DNA from: an uncultured bacterium
GTDB taxonomy: Bacteria; Pseudomonadota; Gammaproteobacteria; Burkholderiales; Burkholderiaceae_D
Assembly: GCA_903872555.1 (NCBI GenBank)
Contig: CAIQLE010000190.1
Location: 1-16,164, forward strand
Reading direction: 5' to 3'
DNA length: 16,164 bases
The notes below the pieces were generated by a model. That model saw only the letters and a list, made by a program, of their open reading frames with translations, was not told the origin of the DNA and did no database searches. Shown here piece by piece: positions 7,022-13,618 of this stretch. Position 1 is the first letter of the stretch, and the number at the start of each line of letters is the position of its first letter. The position numbers and the translations under genes were made by a program.

Positions 7022-9007
7022 TCAATGTGGCGGGTTCTGCAAGAAATTTTCCACCGTGGCCAATTCCCGGGTACGCAAGAAAGGTGGCAGGCTCTGCCAT
7101 ATGCGCCGCCCATAGGGCTTGGCGATCAGACGCGGGTCGCAGATCATCAGCACGCCCCGGTCAGACTCATCCCGGATCAGGCGCCCTGCGCCTTGTTTCA
7201 GGTTGATGATGGCTTCAGGCAGCTGATGATGCATGAAACCATTCAGGCCACGCTTCTCCATGTCAGAAATTCTGGCGGCCAGCACCGGATCATCCGGCGG
7301 CGCAAAGGGAAGTTTGTCGATGATAACCACTGACAAAGCGTCACCACGCACGTCCACCCCTTCCCAAAAACTCTGGCTGCCTATCAGCACCGCATTGCCT
7401 GCAGCACGAAACTGCGACAGCAATTCATTGCGGCCCAGTTCACCCTGCACCAGCAAAGGCCAGGGTAATTTGCGGCGTTCAAATTCTTCGCGCAAACGTT
7501 CCGCCGCACGCTTCACAGCGCGCAGTGTGGTGCACAACAGGAAAGCCCTGCCTCCCGAAGCTTCAATCACAGGCAAGGCCGCATCAATCACCGCATCGGT
7601 ATAGCCCAGAGAGTTGGGTTCAGGCAGGCTGGTCGGCACATACAGCAGTGCCTGTCTGGCGTAATCAAAAGGACTCGGCCAGGTCATCGCTGGTTCATCC
7701 TTCAGACCCATTTGCGCGCTGTAATGCGTAAAGTCATTTTTGACTGCCAGCGTGGCCGAAGTGAATATCCATGCACGCGGCGTACCTTCGCGCTGTTTAC
7801 TAAATACAGGCGCAATCGATAAAGGGGTCTGATGTAATTGCAGTGATTGCGAAAACGCCTCAGCCCACAAGACCTTGCCGGCACGTTCCTTTTCATCCTG
7901 ACTCGGCACCCAGGCCGCGAATTGCGCGCCCAGAGTCTCTGCACGGCCGCGACATTGCTCCAGCGTTTCAGCACGCTCGGCTTGTGTCGCGAGTACACGA
8001 GCCATATCACTCAGCATGGCTTTCAAATGCTCCAGCGCCGGAAAGAAAGGACTACTGGCGGCAATTTGTGGAAACGCCAGCTTCATGCCTTCACTCGGGA
8101 AAGACAGTCGCAGATCGCGCGCGGCCTTTTCTACCGATGACACCAGAGCACCCCAGTCCGCACCATCACGCGCATGCGTCAGGCCTTCCGCCAGCACATC
8201 GCGACAGAGTTCCATGACCTGCGAGGTCGAGACGGTTTCACCAAAAAATAAGGTGGCAGTATCAGGCAACTGGTGCGCCTCATCGAAGATGACGGTATTG
8301 GCCGTCGGCAGCAATTCAGCCACGCCGGTATCTTTCAGTGCGACGTCGGCAAAAAACAAATGATGGTTCACCACGACTACATCGGCTTGCTGTGCTTCTT
8401 TGCGTGCCTTCATCACAAAGCAATCCTGATAATGCGCACATTCAGCACCCAGACAATTGTCACGTGTAGACGTGACTAGATTCCAGATCAGCGCATTTTC
8501 AGGGACTTGCGAAAGCTCGGCTTTATCGCCTGTACCGGTGGTTTTGATGAAGCGGTTAATCTCACGCAGATAACCGACATCTTCTTTTGCTGTGAGACGG
8601 CCGTTTTGTAGGGTGCGGTCAAGATGAAAATGGCAGACATAATTCGCGCGCCCCTTTAGCAACGCCACGGAGACGGGCACATTCAGGGCCTTGCGTACGA
8701 CGGGGATATCACGCAGGAATAACTGATCTTGCAAATTCTTGGTGCCGGTAGAAACAATCACCTTGCCGCCCCACAGCAAAGCCGGCACCAGATAGGCAAA
8801 AGTTTTACCGGTACCGGTACCTGCTTCTGCCAGCAAAGTGCCCTGAGTTGCAATGGCTTGTGCGACCGCGCGTGCCATATCCGTCTGCGACTGGCGCGGA
8901 TGAAAATCAGGAATGCCGCTGCACAGGGTTCCCTCGTCAGAAAATAGACGGGCTATCTCTGCATCGTGAACCTGAACGCTGGAAGTATCTGCGGGTGAAT
9001 CGCTCAA
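7022..9007 (-). CDS. yoaA: YoaA/DinG-family ATP-dependent DNA helicase with Fe-S cluster
   Basis: This 661-residue superfamily 2 helicase is of the XPD/DinG type and is probably involved in DNA repair. Walker A is EAGTGTGKT (61-69) and the DEAH box is at 242-245 ([10 protein letters not shown]). Four cysteines positioned for a 4Fe-4S cluster are C125, C185, C190 and C196 (NCLGAEC...DCF). C-terminal helicase motifs include [26 protein letters not shown] and [11 protein letters not shown]. Similarity along the whole length is closest to E. coli YoaA, which works with the clamp-loader subunit chi; that partnership is inferred here. The start is a TTG at 9005-9007 with no clear Shine-Dalgarno. 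Residues 15-45 align with the E. coli N-terminus, so a start near here is right. It lies 24 nt after the DUF465 gene and 52 nt before surE. Confidence 0.93.
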   Translation of the reverse strand: MSDSPADTSSVQVHDAEIARLFSDEGTLCSGIPDFHPRQSQTDMARAVAQAIATQGTLLAEAGTGTGKTFAYLVPALLWGGKVIVSTGTKNLQDQLFLRDIPVVRKALNVPVSVALLKGRANYVCHFHLDRTLQNGRLTAKEDVGYLREINRFIKTTGTGDKAELSQVPENALIWNLVTSTRDNCLGAECAHYQDCFVMKARKEAQQADVVVVNHHLFFADVALKDTGVAELLPTANTVIFDEAHQLPDTATLFFGETVSTSQVMELCRDVLAEGLTHARDGADWGALVSSVEKAARDLRLSFPSEGMKLAFPQIAASSPFFPALEHLKAMLSDMARVLATQAERAETLEQCRGRAETLGAQFAAWVPSQDEKERAGKVLWAEAFSQSLQLHQTPLSIAPVFSKQREGTPRAWIFTSATLAVKNDFTHYSAQMGLKDEPAMTWPSPFDYARQALLYVPTSLPEPNSLGYTDAVIDAALPVIEASGGRAFLLCTTLRAVKRAAERLREEFERRKLPWPLLVQGELGRNELLSQFRAAGNAVLIGSQSFWEGVDVRGDALSVVIIDKLPFAPPDDPVLAARISDMEKRGLNGFMHHQLPEAIINLKQGAGRLIRDESDRGVLMICDPRLIAKPYGRRIWQSLPPFLRTRELATVENFLQNPPH

Positions 9008-9031
9008 AATGGTATGTCGTCGGTGCGGGTG

Positions 9032-9235
9032 TTAGGCGGGAATATCAGGCACCAGTTGCATCTGCAGCTGAATGATCTGATCCTTCAGTTGCAGTTTACG
9101 TTTTTTCAGACGTCGCAGCAGGAGCTCGTCACGGTTAGGCGCGAGTTCAAGCTGACTGATAACGGCATCCAGATCGCGATGCTCGATCTCTACTTCAATC
9201 AGGCGCTCGCGTGTCTGTGCATGGTCCTGACTCAT
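9032..9235 (-). CDS. DUF465/YdcH-like small coiled-coil protein
   Basis: This 67-residue protein is rich in Leu, Glu, Arg and Lys. The pattern EIEHRDLDAVISQLE, then a short break (APNRDE), then LLLRRLKKRKLQLKDQIIQL, fits the two-helix hairpin of the DUF465 (YdcH/SlyX-like) family, which usually has 60-80 residues. The molecular function of the family is not established. Translation probably depends on the gene before it: its ATG is only 2 nt after that stop codon (TAG at 9238-9240), and no good Shine-Dalgarno is visible. The TAA at 9032 lies 24 nt before the yoaA-like TTG start. A cytoplasmic location is likely. Confidence 0.82.
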   Translation of the reverse strand: MSQDHAQTRERLIEVEIEHRDLDAVISQLELAPNRDELLLRRLKKRKLQLKDQIIQLQMQLVPDIPA

Positions 9236-9237
9236 GA

Positions 9238-9690
9238 CTATTTGTCCAAGGCTTCAGGTGAGGCTTCACGTGCAGCGCCTGAAATCGGAATCGAATGCCC
9301 GCCCTCTTGTTCAGCCTTGGCCTGACGCTCTGCCACTGCCTTATCGCGCCCATCGGCTTTTTCTTTGCGCAAAAAGGCATTCGCCTCGACTTCCACTTTT
9401 CTGATGACAGCCATGGATTTGCGACGCTTCGCTCTGACTTCGGATAAGCAGGAAGAGACGATGAAATGCTCATAGCACTCCGCTTCTTCATTCGCCGAGC
9501 GGCGTTCAATCAGGACCCGCGCCGGCACCACGTCTTTCAGCGCGGCATTGGCACGCTCAACACTGGTGATGGACTGATCAGCATAAAGCGCATGCAAGGC
9601 ATCTTCAGGCGATTCAGCCAGACTGAACGCAGGCAGTAGCATGAAGCCCAGCCAGATAAAGACAAAACTCAGCGCTCGAAAAAATATCAT
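9238..9690 (-). CDS. Exported protein of unknown function with signal peptide
   Basis: I do not recognise this 150-residue protein. Residues 1-25 form a classical signal peptide (hydrophobic core at about 6-22, cleavage predicted after AFSLA), so it is probably periplasmic; there is no lipobox. The mature part is helical and strongly charged. A conserved-looking middle (VVPARVLIERRSANEEAECY) carries C72, and C81 follows nine residues later, a spacing that would allow one disulfide. From about 83 to 128 the chain is Lys/Arg/Glu/Ala-rich and probably forms a long helix or coiled coil, ending in a flexible tail. It starts 17 nt after zapE and is followed at once by the DUF465 gene, so co-transcription with both is likely. 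The open frame, clean signal peptide and spacing make a real gene very probable. Confidence 0.82.
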   Translation of the reverse strand: MIFFRALSFVFIWLGFMLLPAFSLAESPEDALHALYADQSITSVERANAALKDVVPARVLIERRSANEEAECYEHFIVSSCLSEVRAKRRKSMAVIRKVEVEANAFLRKEKADGRDKAVAERQAKAEQEGGHSIPISGAAREASPEALDK

Positions 9691-9707
9691 AGGACGTCTA
9701 TTCCAAA

Positions 9708-10823
9708 TCAGGCTATGGATGCCGCTGCCTGGCGGCGCATGCTTTCCTTGTATTCACGCGACTGCATTTCTACGATACGCGATGCCGTGCGATGAAACTC
9801 ACTGGCTAGCGTACCCTGGGTATACAGCAAATCTGGTGCAACTTCCGCCGACATCAGTAATTTCACCCGATGATCGTAGAGCACATCGATCAGCCAGGTG
9901 AAACGACGCGCCTCAGAAGCCATTTCAGCCGACATGCGCGGCACACCTGACAGAATAACGGTATGGAAACGGCTGGCAATCTCCAGATAATCATTCTGCG
10001 AGCGCGGACCGCCGCACAAAGTCGCAAAATCAAACCAAATCACACCGCCGGAGCGCCGTATACAACGCAACTCCCGAGATTCTATCTTGATCCGCGTATC
10101 TTGCTCGACTGTCTCCGCCAGATCGGCAAAAGCACGCTGGAGGGCCTGCTCGGCTTGAGCCCCTAATGGCGAATGATAAGCCGTGACCTGTTCCATGATG
10201 CGCTGACGGTAATCCAGACCGGCATCCACATTCAGAATATCCATATGCTCCTTCAGGAGCGCAATGGCGGGCAGCATACGGTCCCGGTGCAGGCCGTCCG
10301 GATACAAGCGATCCGGTTCATAATTCGAGGTCATCACAAAGGACACGCCCTGCTCAAATAAAGCCTTGAGTAAATTATAGAGAATCATGGCATCGGCAAT
10401 GTCCGAGACATGAAATTCATCAAAGCAGATCAGGCGGTGACGACGGGCGATTTTTTTCGCGACGATATCCAGAGGATTTTCTACATCTTTTTGCTCGTCC
10501 AGTGCGCGGTGCACTGCGCGCATGAATTCATGGAAATGCAGACGGGTCTTGCGGACCACCGGAACGACGGAATAAAAGCTATCCATCAAAAAGGATTTGC
10601 CGCGCCCTACACCACCCCAGAGGTAGACACCGCGCGGTATGTCCGGACGATTGATCAGACGTTTAATCTTGGTGGAACGCCGAAGACGAAAGGCGACCCA
10701 CTCATCATAGGATTGCTGTAATCGAGCTACGGCAGCGAGCTGTGCCGGATCAGACTGATAGCCGCGCTCTGCCAGCGACTGTTCATAAAAAGCCTGAACA
10801 TTCAGGGATGGAATGGTTTTCAC
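9708..10823 (-). CDS. zapE: Cell division protein ZapE (AFG1-like ATPase)
   Basis: This 371-residue P-loop ATPase is of the AFG1/ZapE family; E. coli ZapE associates with FtsZ at the constricting ring under stress. Walker A is GGVGRGKS (70-77, K76), Walker B is LICFDEFHVSDIADAM (131-146), and the family blocks TSNYEPDRLYPDGLHRDRML, LNVDAGLDYR and FATLCGGPRSQNDYLEIA are present. The start is a GTG at 10821-10823: no in-frame ATG lies upstream, and the next Met is inside the ATPase domain. The initiation region is unusual, with no Shine-Dalgarno and a 13-bp hairpin ending only 10 nt before the start codon. It leads a tightly spaced group with the exported protein, the DUF465 protein and the helicase. 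Confidence 0.94.
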   Translation of the reverse strand: MKTIPSLNVQAFYEQSLAERGYQSDPAQLAAVARLQQSYDEWVAFRLRRSTKIKRLINRPDIPRGVYLWGGVGRGKSFLMDSFYSVVPVVRKTRLHFHEFMRAVHRALDEQKDVENPLDIVAKKIARRHRLICFDEFHVSDIADAMILYNLLKALFEQGVSFVMTSNYEPDRLYPDGLHRDRMLPAIALLKEHMDILNVDAGLDYRQRIMEQVTAYHSPLGAQAEQALQRAFADLAETVEQDTRIKIESRELRCIRRSGGVIWFDFATLCGGPRSQNDYLEIASRFHTVILSGVPRMSAEMASEARRFTWLIDVLYDHRVKLLMSAEVAPDLLYTQGTLASEFHRTASRIVEMQSREYKESMRRQAAASIA

Positions 10824-10833
10824 AGAACGAAAG

Positions 10834-10863
10834 CATCAGGCACGCCGCAAGGCGTGCCTGATG
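10834..10863 (-). terminator. Hairpin terminator after lpdA, immediately before zapE
   Basis: A perfect 13-bp stem, CATCAGGCACGCC (10834-10846) with GGCGTGCCTGATG (10851-10863), closes a 4-nt loop. On the transcribed strand it is followed by CTTTCGTTCT, a broken but pyrimidine-rich tail. It lies 25 nt after the lpdA stop and probably terminates most of the 2-oxoglutarate dehydrogenase transcript, with some read-through into zapE possible. Confidence 0.72.
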
Positions 10864-10888
10864 TGATCCTTAAGATGCGGCGCACTGA

Positions 10889-12313
10889 TCAAAAATTCAG
10901 CGAACGCTTGTCCACCGCCAGAGCCGCTTCCTTGGTGGCTTCCGATAAGGAAGGATGCGCATGGCAAATACGGGCAATATCTTCAGCCGAGGCACGGAAT
11001 TCCATCGCGACGACGGATTCAGCAATCAGTTCCGATGCCATAGGACCAATGATATGGACACCTAAAATTTCATCGCTCGTGGCATCGGCCAAGAATTTCA
11101 CCATGCCGGAAGTGTCGCCCAGAGCACGTGCACGGCCGTTCGCCATGAACGGGAAACTGCCCGCTTTGTACGCAATGCCTTCAGCTTTCAACTGCTGTTC
11201 TGTCTTGCCTACCCAGGCAATTTCCGGCGAGGTATATATCACCCAGGGAATGGTATTGAAATTGACATGACCATGCTGACCGGCGATACGCTCAGCCACG
11301 GCCACGCCCTCTTCTTCGGCTTTGTGCGCCAGCAGAGGACCGCGCACCACATCGCCGACGGCCCAGACATTCGGCAGGCTGCTACGGCAATCGGCATCGA
11401 CCGCAATAAAGCCACGCTCATCCAGTGTCAGCCCCACCGCTTCGGCATTCAGACCGATGGTATTGGGCACCCGGCCTATCGAGACGATCAGGCGATCAAA
11501 CTGCTGCTTGTGGGCTTTGCCGTCAGCATCGGTGTAATTCACCGTGACCTCTTTGCCGACCTTGATCTCGCCTATCTGCACACCCATCTCAATCACCAAA
11601 CCCTGTTTGGTGAACAGCTTGTGCGCTTCTTTTGCAATCTGCTCATCCACAGCACCGAGAAAAGTCGGCATGGCTTCAAGAATAGTGACTTCAGCACCCA
11701 GACGACGCCAGACGCTGCCCATTTCCAGACCAATCACACCGGCACCGATGACACCGAGTTTCTTCGGCACGGCATCGATAGCCAGCGCACCGGTATTCGA
11801 CAGCACCAGTTTTTCATCAAACGGTGTGGAGGGTAATGCGCGTGGATTCGATCCTGTGGCCAGAATAATGTGCTTACCCTTCAGGCTCTCATTCGTGGCG
11901 CCGGTGACTGAAATTTCATAGCCTTCAGCATCGGATTTAACGAAGGCACCACGGCCATGGAAAAACGTCACTTTATTTTTCTTGAACAGATACAAGATGC
12001 CGTCATTGTTCTGCTTCACCACCGTGTCTTTACGACCCAGCATTTGATCCAGATTGAGTTTCAGACCTTTGACTTCAATGCCATGTTCGGCAAAGCCATG
12101 ACCTGCATGCTCAAAATGCTCAGACGACTGCAACAGCGCCTTGGAAGGAATGCAACCGACATTGGTACAAGTGCCGCCCGGTGCCGGGCCGCCCTTATCA
12201 TTTTTCCATTCATCAATGCAGGCCACAGACATGCCCAGTTGCGCAGCACGAATGGCTGCGATATAGCCGCCCGGACCGCCGCCAATGACGATGACATCAA
12301 ATTGTTTCGACAT
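10889..12313 (-). CDS. lpdA: Dihydrolipoyl dehydrogenase (E3 of 2-oxoglutarate dehydrogenase)
   Basis: This 474-residue flavoprotein reoxidises dihydrolipoyl groups on E2 and passes electrons through FAD to NAD+. It has the FAD-binding VIVIGGGPGGYIAA (7-20), the redox disulfide C49/C54 in GGTCTNVGCIPSKAL, the NAD-binding GVIGAGVIGLEMGSVW, a second FAD contact in VWAVGDVVRGPLLAHKA, and the catalytic His-Glu pair H453/E458 in HAHPSLSE. The length is typical. Its place directly after odhB marks it as the E3 for this complex, though E3 is often shared with pyruvate dehydrogenase and the glycine cleavage system. A good Shine-Dalgarno (AAGGGG, 12319-12324) sits 5 nt before the ATG and overlaps the odhB stop codon. 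A terminator-like hairpin follows. Confidence 0.96.
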   Translation of the reverse strand: MSKQFDVIVIGGGPGGYIAAIRAAQLGMSVACIDEWKNDKGGPAPGGTCTNVGCIPSKALLQSSEHFEHAGHGFAEHGIEVKGLKLNLDQMLGRKDTVVKQNNDGILYLFKKNKVTFFHGRGAFVKSDAEGYEISVTGATNESLKGKHIILATGSNPRALPSTPFDEKLVLSNTGALAIDAVPKKLGVIGAGVIGLEMGSVWRRLGAEVTILEAMPTFLGAVDEQIAKEAHKLFTKQGLVIEMGVQIGEIKVGKEVTVNYTDADGKAHKQQFDRLIVSIGRVPNTIGLNAEAVGLTLDERGFIAVDADCRSSLPNVWAVGDVVRGPLLAHKAEEEGVAVAERIAGQHGHVNFNTIPWVIYTSPEIAWVGKTEQQLKAEGIAYKAGSFPFMANGRARALGDTSGMVKFLADATSDEILGVHIIGPMASELIAESVVAMEFRASAEDIARICHAHPSLSEATKEAALAVDKRSLNF

Positions 12314-12318
12314 GGCCG

Positions 12319-12324
12319 CCCCTT
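12319..12324 (-). promoter_or_regulatory. Shine-Dalgarno of lpdA overlapping the odhB stop codon
   Basis: AAGGGG on the minus strand lies 5 nt before the lpdA ATG and shares bases with the odhB TAA (12323-12325). This placement fixes the lpdA start and suggests that ribosomes finishing odhB re-initiate here. Confidence 0.75.
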
Positions 12325-13558
12325 AGAGATCGAGCAGTAAACGAGCAGGATCTTCCAGCGCTTCCTTCATCGCCACCAGACCCAGAACCGCTTCACGGCC
12401 GTCGATCAGGCGGTGGTCATAGGACATCGCAAGATAGTTAATAGGACGAATGACGATCTGGCCATTCTCCACCACCGCACGCTCTTTCGTGGCATGCACG
12501 CCGAGGATAGCGGCCTGTGGCGGATTGATGATCGGGGTCGACAACATGGAACCGAATACACCACCATTCGAGATCGAGAAAGTACCACCCGTCAGATCAT
12601 CCAGCGTCAGCTTGCCGTCTTTGGCCTTCTGGCCAAATTCACCAATCTTTTTCTCGATGTCGGCAATGCTCATCTGATCTACATTACGCAGAATAGGCAC
12701 CACCAGACCGCGCGGCGAGCCGACAGCGATGCCGATGTCAAAGTAGCCGTGATACACCACGTCATTGCCATCGATAGAGGCATTCAGCACCGGATATTTT
12801 TTGAGTGCAGCGACTGCGGCTTTGACGAAGAAGGACATGAAGCCCATCTTCACGCCATGTTCTTTTTCAAACTTGTCTTTGTACTTGTTACGCAAGTCCA
12901 TCACCGGCTGCATATTGACCTCGTTGAAGGTCGTCAGAATGGCGTTGGTCGATTGCGATTCAAGCAGGCGCTCGGCAATACGTGCACGCAGACGGCTCAT
13001 AGGCACGCGCTGCTCAGGACGGTCACCGAGATCAATGCCACTAGGTGCAGCAACCGCTGGCAGGGCTGCGCGTGCTGCCGGAGCGGCGGCAGGTGCAGGT
13101 GCGGGCTTGTTCAGCGCATTGATCACATCACCCTTGGTGACGCGACCATCTTTACCGGTACCGGACACGGCATCGGCCGACATCTTGTTTTCAGACAGCA
13201 TCTTGGCTGCTGCAGGCATAGCGATAGTTCCACTCGCTGCCGGTGCGCTGGCGGCAGCCGGAGCAGGCGCAGCCGCAGGAGCAGGAGCCGCTGCAGCAGC
13301 ACCCGCCACAGCGGTGGCTTCGGTATCGATACGCGCAATGATTTCACCAGCCACCACAGTACTGCCATCGGGTTTCAGGATTTCGATAATGACGCCTTGC
13401 GCCGGTGCCGGCAGTTCCAGCACCACTTTATCGGTTTCAATATCAATCAGATTTTCGTCGCGCGCTACAGCCTCGCCGACTTTTTTATGCCATTGCAACA
13501 GGGTCGCTTCTGCGACAGATTCCGACAGCTGCGGAACCGGGACTTCAAGAATAGCCAT
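12323..13558 (-). CDS. odhB: Dihydrolipoyllysine succinyltransferase (E2 of 2-oxoglutarate dehydrogenase)
   Basis: This core subunit transfers the succinyl group from E1 to CoA. The 411 residues hold a lipoyl domain (1-78) with the lipoylated K44 in ETDKV, an Ala/Pro-rich flexible linker (81-108), a peripheral-subunit binding domain (about 112-149, [19 protein letters not shown]), a second Ala/Pro linker (151-173), and the acyltransferase domain (about 183-411) with H382 and D386 in [12 protein letters not shown]. There is a single lipoyl domain, as in E. coli SucB. I place the start at the ATG at 13556-13558, because [15 protein letters not shown] is the family N-terminus and a GGAG Shine-Dalgarno sits 6 nt upstream. 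The GTG at 13588, which would add ten residues, lies inside a hairpin. Confidence 0.96.
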   Translation of the reverse strand: MAILEVPVPQLSESVAEATLLQWHKKVGEAVARDENLIDIETDKVVLELPAPAQGVIIEILKPDGSTVVAGEIIARIDTEATAVAGAAAAAPAPAAAPAPAAASAPAASGTIAMPAAAKMLSENKMSADAVSGTGKDGRVTKGDVINALNKPAPAPAAAPAARAALPAVAAPSGIDLGDRPEQRVPMSRLRARIAERLLESQSTNAILTTFNEVNMQPVMDLRNKYKDKFEKEHGVKMGFMSFFVKAAVAALKKYPVLNASIDGNDVVYHGYFDIGIAVGSPRGLVVPILRNVDQMSIADIEKKIGEFGQKAKDGKLTLDDLTGGTFSISNGGVFGSMLSTPIINPPQAAILGVHATKERAVVENGQIVIRPINYLAMSYDHRLIDGREAVLGLVAMKEALEDPARLLLDL

Positions 13559-13564
13559 CACACT

Positions 13565-13568
13565 CTCC
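13565..13568 (-). promoter_or_regulatory. Shine-Dalgarno that fixes the odhB start
   Basis: GGAG on the minus strand (within ACGGAGAGTGTG) lies 6 nt before the ATG at 13558. It supports this start over the in-frame GTG at 13588, which has no comparable site and falls in a hairpin stem. Confidence 0.75.
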
Positions 13569-13583
13569 GTTTCGGGTTGGTCG

Positions 13584-13612
13584 CGCACTGCACCGGCATC
13601 CGGTGCAGTGCG
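13584..13612 (-). other. Strong intercistronic hairpin between sucA and odhB
   Basis: A perfect 13-bp stem, CGCACTGCACCGG (13584-13596) with CCGGTGCAGTGCG (13600-13612), closes a 3-nt loop. It fills most of the 60-nt gap between sucA and odhB. On the transcribed strand it is followed by CGACCAACCCG, with no U-tract, so it is not a classical terminator. A role in mRNA processing or 3'-end protection, which could set E1:E2 expression ratios, is a reasonable inference. Confidence 0.65.
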
Positions 13613-13618
13613 GGGTAT

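Noticed and set aside
6970..7113. 48-codon upstream extension of surE
   Set aside because: It overlaps the end of the helicase gene, is Cys/Arg-rich and unlike SurE. The family N-terminus [10 protein letters not shown] begins exactly at the ATG at 6969.
13559..13588. GTG start giving odhB ten extra residues
   Set aside because: The GTG sits within a hairpin stem and lacks a Shine-Dalgarno, while the ATG at 13558 has GGAG 6 nt upstream and the expected E2 N-terminus.
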